A stretch of DNA of 64,000 nucleotides, from assembly GCF_003386095.1 (NCBI RefSeq), contig NZ_QREG01000018.1, forward strand, positions 62,001 through 126,000, read 5' to 3'. The position numbers and the translations under genes are program-made. Within the stretch, counting starts at the first letter, position 1, and every line of letters starts with the position of its first letter. This stretch comes from Marinoscillum furvescens DSM 4134. GTDB taxonomy: Bacteria; Bacteroidota; Bacteroidia; Cytophagales; Cyclobacteriaceae. Below the pieces are notes generated by a model. It made no database searches. It was not told the origin of the DNA and was given only the letters and a program-made list of their open reading frames with translations. Positions 17,458 through 26,896 of the stretch are shown piece by piece.

Positions 17458-19268
17458 ATGAAAAACATACTTCTTCTTTACCTAATGCTCGGTGTATTGT
17501 CACTTCAAGCACAGTGGCAACCAGCAGGTGACAAAATCAAGACCAAATGGGCCGCCGAAGTGGACCCTGATAATGTGTGGCCGGAGTATCCACGTCCAAT
17601 TATGGAGCGCGCCGATTGGCAAAACCTCAATGGACTTTGGAGTTATGCCATTGCCCCGGTAAATACTATCGAACCAGGAAGCTATGATGGCAACATTCTG
17701 GTGCCTTTTGCTGTGGAGTCTAGCTTATCCGGCGTACAACGAGCTGTTGGGAAAGAAAATGTGCTGTGGTACAAGCGTACTTTCGAGGTTCCCGATCAAT
17801 GGGAAGGACAAAATGTGCTCCTGCATTTTGGAGCGGTGGACTGGAGAGCAGAGGTTATTGTAAACGGTATCAAAGTAGGTGAGCATGAAGGAGGCTATGC
17901 TCCCTTTTATTTTGACATTACGCCCTATTTGGTAGCTGGAGAGCAAGAGCTCAAAGTGAAAGTATGGGATCCTACTGATGAAGGGCCCCAACCTAGAGGG
18001 AAGCAGGTGAAAGACCCTGAAGGCATATGGTATACGCCTGTGACGGGCATCTGGCAGACTGTCTGGTTAGAGCCTGTATCAGAAAAATCCATTACATCCA
18101 TCAAGACTACTCCGGATATTGATGCGTCCAGTATCACTCTAGCGGTTAAGGCTAGAGGTACTACCTATGGAGACATAATTACGGTAAAAGTGACGGATGG
18201 AGCAACACTGATTGCCGAGCAAAAAGCTGCCATAGGTCAGGAGCTGGTCATCACCATTCCTGATCAGAAATTATGGTCTCCAGAGTCCCCGTTTTTGTAC
18301 GGACTGCAGGTGTCTATTACTAGCCAGGGAAAAGTTACGGATCAGGTGAATAGCTATTTTGCCATGCGTAAAATCAGCAGTAAAAGAGATCAAAAAGGAA
18401 TTGTCCGGCTGCAGTTGAATAATGAGGATTATTTTCAGTTTGGACCGCTGGACCAGGGCTGGTGGCCAGATGGACTTTATACAGCTCCTTCAGACGAGGC
18501 GCTGATGTATGACATTAAAAAAACCAAAGAGTTTGGCTTCAATATGATCCGAAAGCATGTGAAAGTAGAGCCGGCCAGGTGGTACACACATTGTGACCGC
18601 ATGGGCGTACTCGTTTGGCAAGACATGCCCAATGGTGACCAGCAACCCATTTGGCAAAACAGACAGTATTTCACAGGTACAGAATTGAAGCGAACTTCCG
18701 AGTCAGAAGCCATATTTCTGAAGGAATGGAAAGAAATTATGGATCACCTGTTTTCTTATCCGAGCATAGTTTGCTGGGTGCCCTTCAATGAAGGTTGGGG
18801 GCAGTTTAAGACAAAAGAGATTGTGGAGTGGAACATGGCTTATGATCCTTCCAGACTGATAAACCCGGCCAGCGGTGGAAATCATTTTCCAGTAGGAGAT
18901 ATGCTCGATTTGCACAACTATCCAGGACCGGAAATGTACCTCTATGATGCGCAGCGCGCTACTGTCTTGGGTGAATATGGGGGTATCGGGCTGGCCCTGA
19001 AGGGGCATCTTTGGGAAACCGATCGAAACTGGGGATATATCCAGTTCAAATCCTCCAGAGAGGTCACAGCGAAGTATGTAACCTCTATGCTGAAGAGCTT
19101 GCGCAGATGGCAAAATCGGGTTTTTCTGCTGCGGTGTATACCCAGACCACTGATGTAGAAGGTGAAGTAAATGGCCTCATGACCTACGACCGCAAGGTCA
19201 TCAAGCTGGACCTGCCAGCTGTTCGCAAAGCAAATCTTAAAGTAATTAACTCGATCAATCAGGATTAA
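17458..19268 (+). pseudogene. GH2-family glycoside hydrolase, frameshifted near 19080
   Basis: From ATG 17458 (signal peptide ending LGVLSLQAQ) the frame encodes a GH2 jelly-roll domain, an immunoglobulin-like domain and a TIM barrel. The acid/base Glu is at residue 445 (FNEGWGQ) and the nucleophile Glu at 506 (LGEYGG). At about 19078-19085 the frame breaks. The first frame ends in non-family residues at 19158, while the expected continuation (LYAEELAQMAKSGFSAAVYT, then TTDVEGEVNGLMTYDRKV) runs in another frame to 19268. One missing base, for example GTAACC for GTAAACC, would restore about 603 residues. Both catalytic residues precede the break. It is either a real mutation or a sequencing error. 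Substrate (galactoside, glucuronide or arabinopyranoside) is open. Confidence 0.85.
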
Positions 19269-19269
19269 T

Positions 19270-20406
19270 ATGAAATTGACAATATGGAAGTCTTTCGTGT
19301 GGGGAGTGTTTTTAGCTTCAGCACTATTGGCCGCATGCAAAAGTGATCGGTTGGACTATGAAAATGTTCGCAAAGCATTTCAGCAGTCGGTTGATGGTAA
19401 GGAGGTAGCTCTTTACTTGCTGGAAAACAGTAACGGTATGCAAGTGACGATCACCAATTATGGCGGACGAATCGTGCACCTGCTTGTACCAGACAAAAAT
19501 GGAAAACTTGTAGATGTCAACCTTGGCTACAATAGCCTCAAAGGCTATTTGGAAACCTCAGAGATCTATTTTGGAGCTTTAATTGGCCGATATGGAAATC
19601 GCATAGCCAACGGAAAATTTGCTCTGGATAGTGTGCTCTACGAGCTGGCTCAAAACAATGGCCCGAACAACCTCCACGGTGGAAAAAAAGGGTTTAACAA
19701 TGTGGTGTGGGAAGTGCTGAGTGCCAGTTCAGATCAAATTACATTGGCTTATACCGCTCAGGATGGAGAAGAGGGCTTTCCCGGAGAGCTGGAAGTGCAA
19801 GTCACCTATTCGCTCACCGACTCCAATGAAATCGTGATGGACTATGAGGCGAATACGGATAAACCAACTCATGTAAACCTTACCAACCACGCGTTTTTTA
19901 ATTTGAGTGGCGATGGCAGTGGTACCATCAACGATCACGTGTTGCAAATCCAGGCATCGAAGTATACGCCAGAGGACGAGACGCTGATCCCTACAGGTGA
20001 GTTGGTTTCCGTTTCAGGTACACCATTTGATTTCCGTGAGCCAACAGTGATTGGCGATAGATTAGCTTCGAATCACCAGCAGCTAGTCTTTGGAAATGGA
20101 TACGATCACAACTTCGTGTTGGATAAAGGGATTACTCAAACTCCCGAACAGGTGGCCTCCGTGAGCTCAGAGAAGACAGGCATTACACTGGAGGTGCTTA
20201 CAACAGAGCCCGGCTTGCAGTTTTATGGTGGCAATTTTCTGGATGGTTCCGAAACAGGAAAAAATGGCGTTTATGAATTTCGAGGTGCCTTTTGTCTGGA
20301 AACACAGCATTTTCCTGACACCCCCAACCAACCTACTTTTCCTACCACCCTGCTTCAGCCGGAGGAGGATTATCGATCCCGAACGATCTATCGGTTTACA
20401 TTTTAA
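19270..20406 (+). CDS. Aldose 1-epimerase (galactose mutarotase family), lipoprotein
   Basis: This 378-residue protein has a lipoprotein signal ending in LLAACK. The mutarotase fold is shown by VTITNYGGRIVHLLVPDKNG near the N-terminus, GRYGNRIANGKF, NGPNNLHGG, the His-containing HVNLTNHAFFNLSG and the catalytic-Glu region VYEFRGAFCLETQHFPD. It interconverts alpha and beta anomers of free aldoses such as galactose or arabinose, here probably in the periplasm. It starts 1 nt after the end of the GH2 reading frame and 11 nt before the next GH43, so the three form one unit. Confidence 0.92.
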   Translation: MKLTIWKSFVWGVFLASALLAACKSDRLDYENVRKAFQQSVDGKEVALYLLENSNGMQVTITNYGGRIVHLLVPDKNGKLVDVNLGYNSLKGYLETSEIYFGALIGRYGNRIANGKFALDSVLYELAQNNGPNNLHGGKKGFNNVVWEVLSASSDQITLAYTAQDGEEGFPGELEVQVTYSLTDSNEIVMDYEANTDKPTHVNLTNHAFFNLSGDGSGTINDHVLQIQASKYTPEDETLIPTGELVSVSGTPFDFREPTVIGDRLASNHQQLVFGNGYDHNFVLDKGITQTPEQVASVSSEKTGITLEVLTTEPGLQFYGGNFLDGSETGKNGVYEFRGAFCLETQHFPDTPNQPTFPTTLLQPEEDYRSRTIYRFTF

Positions 20407-20417
20407 AAGTTAAAAAG

Positions 20418-21587
20418 ATGGAGCTTAATCTCATAGATACCGAATACATTCAAAAATTGAAGTCATCCCCCTTTTCATCTTTCATATTAGTAGCTATGGT
20501 GGCGTGGATAGCCTGCTCTTGTTCTGAAAAAACCACGAAATCGACCTCCGCTTCATTTACGAATCCAGTGGATGTGGCCTTTGGGGATCCCTTTATCCTG
20601 GATAACGAAGATGGTAACTATTACATGTATGGTACCGGAGGGGGAGCAAAAGATGGGTTTGCCACGTACTCGTCTTCGGATTTGGTTCATTGGAAGTTTG
20701 AAGGACAGGTATACACAGGAAATACAGACAGCTCCTGGAACGAGAAGTGGTTTTGGGCTCCTGAAGTTTACAAGCGTGGAGATAAGTATTACCTGTTTTT
20801 CAGTGCTCAATGGAAACACAACCCACAGCAAGATGAAGAAAACTTTCGGATTGGCGTAGCGGTCGCCGATAGCCCGACAGGACCGTTTTTGGATATGTAT
20901 GATCGACCAATATTCGATCCCGGCTACCCGATCATAGATGCCAATGTCTACTTTGGTGAAGACGGTACCAATTATTTGTATTACTCGAGAGCCTGTTCCC
21001 AGCATCCTGTTGCCAGTGAAGTAGCCTCCTGGGCTAAATCAGAAGGACTATATGATGAAATAGAGGAAAGCTGGATTTATGGAGTAAAACTAAAGCCAGA
21101 CTTTAGCGGAGTGGAGGGAGAGCCTGTTTTGTTGCTGAGGCCTCCGGTGTCCCTTGATGATCAGCAGGCTGAATGGGAAAGTCGGTCTGTGACTTCCGGG
21201 GAAATCAATCGGCGCTGGACGGAAGGTTCTTTTACCTTCAAGTGGAAGAATTCCTATTACATCATGTACTCAGCGAATTATTACGCAGGAGCTAACTACG
21301 CCGTTGGGTATGCCACGGGGCCATCTCCTCTTGGGCCTTTTATAAAGGCATCGAACAACCCTGTGTTGCAGAAAAATGTAGAAAAGGGAGGTGAGGTTAC
21401 AGGTACCGGGCACAACATGGTATTGTTTTCAGCGGACAGCTCAAAGATGTACACCGTTTATCATGCACGAACCAAAGCCAGTGGGCAGGGGCGGGTCGTT
21501 TTCATCGACTCAATGCATATCGATGAGAATGGTCAATTGGTGGTAGCGGGCCCAACCACTGAGGAGCAAACCTACCCTGAGTTGTAG
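20418..21587 (+). CDS. GH43-family glycoside hydrolase, lipoprotein, distal gene of PUL 1
   Basis: This 389-residue protein has a lipoprotein signal ending in VAWIACSC. A GH43 propeller covers about residues 50-370. The base Asp is in VAFGDPFIL, the tuning Asp in IIDANVYFG and the acid Glu in RRWTEGSFTF. KWFWAPEVYKRGDKYYLFFSA matches the family's second blade. It differs clearly from the other two GH43 proteins here, so it probably belongs to another subfamily and cuts another linkage. The gene ends PUL 1 and is followed by a convergent terminator shared with the GH26 gene on the minus strand. Confidence 0.85.
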   Translation: MELNLIDTEYIQKLKSSPFSSFILVAMVAWIACSCSEKTTKSTSASFTNPVDVAFGDPFILDNEDGNYYMYGTGGGAKDGFATYSSSDLVHWKFEGQVYTGNTDSSWNEKWFWAPEVYKRGDKYYLFFSAQWKHNPQQDEENFRIGVAVADSPTGPFLDMYDRPIFDPGYPIIDANVYFGEDGTNYLYYSRACSQHPVASEVASWAKSEGLYDEIEESWIYGVKLKPDFSGVEGEPVLLLRPPVSLDDQQAEWESRSVTSGEINRRWTEGSFTFKWKNSYYIMYSANYYAGANYAVGYATGPSPLGPFIKASNNPVLQKNVEKGGEVTGTGHNMVLFSADSSKMYTVYHARTKASGQGRVVFIDSMHIDENGQLVVAGPTTEEQTYPEL

Positions 21588-21612
21588 TCAGAACAATCAA
21601 CTACTTAAAAAG

Positions 21613-21651
21613 GAAAAGCGCTTGCATTCCTATGGTAAACAAGCGCTTTTC
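21613..21651. terminator. Convergent bidirectional terminator
   Basis: GAAAAGCGCTTG and CAAGCGCTTTTC form a perfect 12-bp stem with a 15-nt loop. The A-run on one arm and T-run on the other let it work for both the plus-strand GH43 and the minus-strand GH26 genes that meet here. Confidence 0.8.
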
Positions 21652-21693
21652 TTTGCTAATTGAAGCACTCTCAGAATAGTGTCTCATTAGGTG

Positions 21694-23250
21694 TTACTCT
21701 TTCCTAATCTTACCCGAAAGCTGCTGCTGGTCTGTAGTCAGTTGATACAGGTATATGCCGGTTCGGAGTGCGCTGAGGTCCAGCTCCATGGTAGGTAGGT
21801 CGAAGCTATGTTGCAACACCCGCTGCCCTCGTAAGTCAAAGATTTCGAGAGCACCTGGCCTTGCTTCTTCTTGCCGAATGATTAGTTTTTGCTCAGCCTC
21901 AGCATGGATCACAGAAAGCTTCGAGTTGGCCATGTCAGCCCCGGTACGTGATCCGGAAGACTGGTACAGATTTATCCCGGCACCACTCATTTCATTTGCA
22001 AATACCACATTGGTTTCGTTTTTAAAATCGTTGAATTTGTCCTTGGCCCATTGCGCTGAGCTGCTATTCGGTACATAAGGATTGGGTCCGAAGGGGGAAT
22101 TAATCCAGGTAAGAATCCAAGCCACTTTGTGTGCGCGTCCCAGGGGATCGTTGTAGAGCGCTGGAATCACCCGATCTTGCCAGAAATTGCCACTGGCCCA
22201 GTCATCAGCCCAGCTCTGTGCTCCTATTTCACCTACATTAGTGCGGTATCCGGTCTCTGTGAGCGCTGCGATTTTATTGTTGTTGTAGGCAAAATCAGAA
22301 ATCGCCCGAATCTGGCTTCTAAAGGTGGAGTCATTGTAATAGCTGTCACCGATCTCATACGCATCCAGGCCCAGTACATCCACGTAGGCATTGCCCGGGT
22401 AGTAGTCCGCACCCTTCTTGCGGCCATAAGAAGCTGTGGTATAAAACATGTCGGGAGACCAGCAGAAGAGCACATTGTCCACCAGGGGAGTGAAGTAGTT
22501 GACGGTCATTTGATACAGGGTGATGTAATCCTGAGCAGTAAATGCCAGGGCATCTTTCCCCCACCAAAACCATCCACCGTTCATCTCGTGGTACATTCTA
22601 AACACAATAGGAATTTGGACCCATCCATTGTCCCAGTACTTCAGGTCCAGCATGATGTCCTTTACTGCTGCCAGTTGATCATAAAACCATTGCCTTGGTG
22701 TTTTGCCATCGATGAGGCGGGGGTCACCATCAGCATCGTCGGTATACCAGCCCCACTGATGGTCATACACAATATCGTGTGCCAGGTAGCGATTGCCCGT
22801 GACCATTTGCTGCTGACCGTTGCTGTCCGTGTAGTAAAAATCCGGGGTGCCGTAGTTTTGACCCGGTTTAAAGCCAGGGCCTCTAAAGTGCCAGTCAAAA
22901 GTAACCAGGGCCCCTGTCCCAAAATTTTGGTAGGCCTCAATCACACCATTTTTATGTGCACTATATTCCGCGCCACCGTCCTTACGGAAATACATGAAAT
23001 CAGACCCTAATACGGAAGGATGTGTGCCTGTGACATCTTTGATATCACTTTGATCTGGTGCACTGTAATACCCAGACTGGTCATAGCTATTGGCAAATTC
23101 CTGCCCGAAGAGGAGTTTGTCGTCAAAGGTGATTACTCGCAGGTTGTCGTACAGAATTTGTGTGCGGGAAGAAACCGTAGGGTCCACCTGTGCGCTGGTT
23201 GAAATTGCTACCAGTAGGGAGCAAAAAAACATTCCTAAATTTTTCATCAT
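21694..23250 (-). CDS. GH26 beta-mannanase with T9SS sorting domain
   Basis: The start at 23250 (MMKNLGMFF) gives a good signal peptide ending STSAQ; an upstream in-frame ATG at 23295 would add 15 residues before it. The protein is 518 residues. The GH26 barrel covers about 25-430. The acid/base Glu is at residue 222 (RMYHEMNGGWFWWG) and the nucleophile Glu at 332 (ALTETGYRT), as in clan GH-A. The C-terminus from about 445 (LSVIHAEAEQKLIIR, LEIFDLRGQRV) is a T9SS-type sorting domain, so the enzyme is probably exported to the surface or released. It is divergent from the PUL 2 susCD genes, with a 351-nt palindrome-rich region between, and probably belongs to that regulon. Confidence 0.9.
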   Translation of the reverse strand: MMKNLGMFFCSLLVAISTSAQVDPTVSSRTQILYDNLRVITFDDKLLFGQEFANSYDQSGYYSAPDQSDIKDVTGTHPSVLGSDFMYFRKDGGAEYSAHKNGVIEAYQNFGTGALVTFDWHFRGPGFKPGQNYGTPDFYYTDSNGQQQMVTGNRYLAHDIVYDHQWGWYTDDADGDPRLIDGKTPRQWFYDQLAAVKDIMLDLKYWDNGWVQIPIVFRMYHEMNGGWFWWGKDALAFTAQDYITLYQMTVNYFTPLVDNVLFCWSPDMFYTTASYGRKKGADYYPGNAYVDVLGLDAYEIGDSYYNDSTFRSQIRAISDFAYNNNKIAALTETGYRTNVGEIGAQSWADDWASGNFWQDRVIPALYNDPLGRAHKVAWILTWINSPFGPNPYVPNSSSAQWAKDKFNDFKNETNVVFANEMSGAGINLYQSSGSRTGADMANSKLSVIHAEAEQKLIIRQEEARPGALEIFDLRGQRVLQHSFDLPTMELDLSALRTGIYLYQLTTDQQQLSGKIRKE

Positions 23251-23601
23251 TTTGTAGATTTTGGTTGATCTCTCAAGGTGCTCAGAACCCTTCATACTCC
23301 ACTGAAGCCATCTCCCATTTCACAGGGACTCCTGCACATGGATTTTTGATCAAAAAAGATCTTGAGTACCCAGGTTATTTATTTTTCAAATTCGAATATT
23401 CGACCGTCCTGCTTTTGCGAAAAGACTCGAAATAGCTTATTGAGGCCATTTTTTTACCTCGAAGGGTGAGCGATGTAACAGTTGCCAAATCTGTTACAAA
23501 TGCCCCTGTTGGGATTGCCCCTTGCACTTGTGAAAAATGCCTTCGTCCTTCATTTTTTTCCTCAGGTACCTTGGTCAGCAACAATTTGATATGGATCAGG
23601 C
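23251..23601. promoter_or_regulatory. Divergent regulatory region of the mannan PUL
   Basis: This 351-nt non-coding stretch separates the minus-strand GH26 from the plus-strand small ORF and susC. It holds three inverted repeats: TTTTTGATCAAAAA (23343-23356), TCGAATATTCGA (23392-23403), and TGTAACAG/CTGTTACA with a 9-nt spacer (23474-23498). Overlapping open frames on both strands here lack plausible protein features. The region probably carries both promoters and the sites of the regulators, including the hybrid two-component protein encoded at 35177. Confidence 0.6.
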
Positions 23602-23754
23602 ATGAAATCACTCACTACCCTACTAAGGCAAACCAACCAAGCCGTGAAAAAATGGACCGGCACCTATAGAGCGAGCTATTTGCTTTTTCTGGAAATCGGT
23701 CTGGGAGTGGGGATTGTGCTCGGCGTGTATCTCATCATAAAAATTTTCCTATAA
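23602..23754 (+). CDS. Small single-span membrane protein, 50 residues, directly before susC
   Basis: ATG at 23602 opens a 50-codon frame ending TAA at 23752-23754, 4 nt before the susC ATG. The first half is basic and polar (LLRQTNQAVKKWTGTYR). The second half is one hydrophobic helix (FLEIGLGVGIVLGVYLIIK). This looks like a real inner-membrane microprotein and not a random frame. The family is not recognised. Position suggests translational coupling with susC or a role linked to the transporter, but that is inference. Confidence 0.55.
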   Translation: MKSLTTLLRQTNQAVKKWTGTYRASYLLFLEIGLGVGIVLGVYLIIKIFL

Positions 23755-23758
23755 GCCT

Positions 23759-26700
23759 ATGAACATACGATTACAACATTTCGAACTCAGGCAAAGCGGA
23801 CTCCTGCTGGGACTGCTGCTCTGCTTGATGATGCAGCCAGCACTGGCTCAGGAGACCGTTTCTGGAGTGGTGACAGCCGCTCGCTCTGGTGAACCGGTTA
23901 TCGGTGCCACAGTGATCGTGAGGGGGACCGCCAATGGCACCATCACGGATGTGGACGGACGCTTCACGCTTCAAGCGAGCGTAGGACAAACCTTACAGAT
24001 TTCTTTTGTAGGGTTTGAAAGTCAGGAACTGGAAATCCGTACCCCTCAAGCGCTTAACATCGCGCTATCAGAAGACATCCAGTCGTTGGAAGAAGTCGTG
24101 GTAGTGGGCTATGGTTCGGTACAGAAAAGTGACCTGACGGGTTCCGTGAGCAGTGTAGATGTAGAATCACTAGAAAAGCTCGCGTCTGTAGATATCAACA
24201 GAAACCTGCAGGGGAAAGTAGCCGGCGTGCAGGTCATGAGCAACTCCGGAGCTCCCGGGGCGGGTACCACCGTGCGTATTCGTGGGGTGGGATCATTCGG
24301 TAGCGCAGGTCCCTTGTATGTCGTAGACGGATTTTTGACGGGTGATATTTCCAATATCTCACCTGCAGATATTGAATCTATGGAAGTCTTAAAAGACGCT
24401 TCGGCCACAGCGATCTATGGTTCGCGTGGTGCCAATGGTGTGATCATCATCACCACCAAGCAAGGGCTGAAAAGTGGACTCGAAGTGGAAGTAAATGCCT
24501 ATGCTGGCATACAGCAAGCATGGAAGACTCAGGACTTGCTGGACGCTAAGCAGTTTGCAGAGCTCTATGTAGAGTCACTGTCTGGTCCGGGAGAGGCGTG
24601 GGACATCAATGCCATCGATGATTCAGGGAAGAAATCCTGGGTGAGAGATGCACTCGCTGGAAATATAACCGGTACTGATTGGCAGGATGAGGTCCTGCGC
24701 AATGGAGCTGTGCAGAACTATAACCTGATGGTGCGTGGAGGTACCGGTAAACTGCGCTACAAAGTAGGTGGTACTTTTTTCCAGCAAGAGGGCATCGTGG
24801 TAAATACCAGTGGAGAGACCCTGAGAGGTCAGGCCAACTTACAATACCGTCCCACCGACCGAATAGAAGTCACTGCAGATTTTAAGTATTCGCAGTACGA
24901 CAATATCAACTACAGCCAGGGAACTTACGGGAGCGTTTTGGGTACGGCTTTGCGCAAAGACCCGATCAATCCGGTGAAAGACCCTACTACAGGTCACTGG
25001 GACCGCACGGGCCTTACCGACATAGCCAATCCGGCAAGAGTTGCTTATGAGCAGCAATTCCGCACAGCCACAGGCTCACGCTATGTTCCGTCATTTTCCG
25101 CTTCCTGGGAATTGATGCCGGGCCTTACGGCAAAATCGCTCGTCACATATGACCATAGAGAAAACAACAGCCGCAGCTTTACGCCGACCAATACGACCAT
25201 AGAAAGTCGCTATTTGGTGGATGGTGAGCCTCAGGTGTCTCCCAACGAGTCGCTGAGCGTAGAAAGACTTTTTACCGGTTCCGGGCTACAAACGGTACTC
25301 CAAAACTCGAATACACTAGCCTATGACAAATCACTTGGTGCACACAGCATCAATGCCGTGATCGGTGTGGAGAGCTACCAGCAAGACAGTGAGTACAATT
25401 CTACCAACCCTAGTGGTGATAATCCGCCGGTGATTCGTGCCTTCAACATGCTTTCCTATTTTGGTAGAGCAACGTACAGCTACGATTCCCGGTACCTGAT
25501 CACCGGTACCCTACGCAGAGATGGCTCTAGTAAGTTTCCCGAAGAGGGTAGATGGGGTACTTTTCCATCTTTTTCACTTGGGTGGAACGTTGATCGAGAA
25601 GCCTTTTTTCCTTCGCAGCAGCTGATTTCAGCCATTAAGTTAAGAGGGGGATGGGGGCGTATTGGCAATCAGGACCCAGTATCTCCTTACGGGTTTTATG
25701 CCACGCTCAGTCCCAATTGGGAGTACGCTTTTGACAACAAAAACCCATCACCAGGCTATGCATCCAGTCAGCTGCCAGCCTCCACCTTGCGATGGGAAAC
25801 CAGTGAAATGGTCAATGTAGGGGCAGATCTGATGTTTTTCAATGATCAGCTGTCGATTACAGGAGAGTATTTTGTCAAAAACACTTTAGACCTACTCGTG
25901 GAGAAGCTTCCGGTTCCCAATTTTGCCGGAGCTATAGGTCCGAGATCCAATGCCGCCTCCATGAAAAATTGGGGCTCAGAGTTTACCATTGACTACAAGC
26001 AAAATGTTGGCTCTTTAATCTTCAATGTCGGGGGTAATATATCCTTTATCAACAATGAAGTTACCGATTTAGGTGCTGGAGACATTATCACAGGTGCTGG
26101 CTATGAGTCAAAAATCGGCATGCCGGCTACTCGCACCTCCGTGGGCGAAGAGTTCGCTACCTTCTATGGCTTGCGTACCGTGGGTATTTTCCAAAATCAG
26201 GCGGAAATCGATGCACGCCGTGCCTACAATGAGCAGGGCCAGCCGATCAATGGAGCCGGTGAAGTGGTAGCAGCCAATAGCGAAGACCACAAAATCATTC
26301 AGGACAAGGCGGCACCCGGAGATGTGATCTATGAGGATGTAAACAACGACGGATATATCAACTCGGATGATGCCGTGGCACTTGGTAGTGCTATTCCAGA
26401 GTTTACCTACGGATTCTACCTCTCAGCCAACTATCAGAACTTCGACCTGAGCATTGCTTTTTCAGGAGTCTACGGCAATGAAATAGCCAATATCTTCACT
26501 TTTTACAACGAAGGCTCAAGCGCTGCGGACAATAACCTGCTCGTTTCCAGAATGGATCGCTGGACTGCTGAAGGCAGTACCAACACCCAGCCGCGTGTCA
26601 CTGATAGCAATACGCAAAATGACCTGTTTAGCGATCGCTTCATTGAGGATGGCTCTTTTCTTCGGTTGAGAAACCTGCAAGTTGGCTACTCTTTGCCAAA

Positions 26701-26896
26701 AGCACTGCTAACAAAAGTCAAGCTAAAGCAAGTGCGGTTTTATTTGTCAGCGGACAACCTGCTCACTTTTACCAAATACTCTGGGTTTGACCCTGAAATA
26801 GGTCTGGCCTATGGAGATCCATTCGGAGCAGGAGTAGACCTGGGTAGCTACCCACAAGCCCGCACCTTTTTCATCGGTACCAACATCAAATTTTAA
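23759..26896 (+). CDS. SusC-type TonB-dependent outer-membrane transporter without STN domain, PUL 2
   Basis: At 1045 residues it is shorter than the other two SusC proteins because it lacks the STN domain. After the signal peptide (PALAQ) it goes straight into the carboxypeptidase-regulatory-like domain (VSGVVTAARSGEPVIGATV). The plug follows (LEEVVVVGYGSVQKSDLTGS; IYGSRGANGVIIITTKQG), then the barrel ending in TFFIGTNIKF. Absence of STN fits control by the hybrid two-component regulator and not by sigma/anti-sigma. Its stop overlaps the susD start by one base (TAATG). The surrounding GH26, GH5, GH130 and epimerase genes make manno-oligosaccharides the likely cargo. Confidence 0.95.
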   Translation: MNIRLQHFELRQSGLLLGLLLCLMMQPALAQETVSGVVTAARSGEPVIGATVIVRGTANGTITDVDGRFTLQASVGQTLQISFVGFESQELEIRTPQALNIALSEDIQSLEEVVVVGYGSVQKSDLTGSVSSVDVESLEKLASVDINRNLQGKVAGVQVMSNSGAPGAGTTVRIRGVGSFGSAGPLYVVDGFLTGDISNISPADIESMEVLKDASATAIYGSRGANGVIIITTKQGLKSGLEVEVNAYAGIQQAWKTQDLLDAKQFAELYVESLSGPGEAWDINAIDDSGKKSWVRDALAGNITGTDWQDEVLRNGAVQNYNLMVRGGTGKLRYKVGGTFFQQEGIVVNTSGETLRGQANLQYRPTDRIEVTADFKYSQYDNINYSQGTYGSVLGTALRKDPINPVKDPTTGHWDRTGLTDIANPARVAYEQQFRTATGSRYVPSFSASWELMPGLTAKSLVTYDHRENNSRSFTPTNTTIESRYLVDGEPQVSPNESLSVERLFTGSGLQTVLQNSNTLAYDKSLGAHSINAVIGVESYQQDSEYNSTNPSGDNPPVIRAFNMLSYFGRATYSYDSRYLITGTLRRDGSSKFPEEGRWGTFPSFSLGWNVDREAFFPSQQLISAIKLRGGWGRIGNQDPVSPYGFYATLSPNWEYAFDNKNPSPGYASSQLPASTLRWETSEMVNVGADLMFFNDQLSITGEYFVKNTLDLLVEKLPVPNFAGAIGPRSNAASMKNWGSEFTIDYKQNVGSLIFNVGGNISFINNEVTDLGAGDIITGAGYESKIGMPATRTSVGEEFATFYGLRTVGIFQNQAEIDARRAYNEQGQPINGAGEVVAANSEDHKIIQDKAAPGDVIYEDVNNDGYINSDDAVALGSAIPEFTYGFYLSANYQNFDLSIAFSGVYGNEIANIFTFYNEGSSAADNNLLVSRMDRWTAEGSTNTQPRVTDSNTQNDLFSDRFIEDGSFLRLRNLQVGYSLPKALLTKVKLKQVRFYLSADNLLTFTKYSGFDPEIGLAYGDPFGAGVDLGSYPQARTFFIGTNIKF

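Noticed and set aside
19070-19090. Programmed -1 frameshift in the GH2 gene
   Set aside because: No slippery heptamer or downstream structure was seen; a mutation or sequencing error is simpler.
22129-23010. Long plus-strand open frame of 293 codons
   Set aside because: It lies antisense within the GH26 gene, whose catalytic motifs are intact; a shadow frame.
23375-23669. Two open frames on opposite strands in the GH26-susC gap
   Set aside because: Neither has signal, membrane or domain features, and they cover the palindromes and the 50-aa frame.
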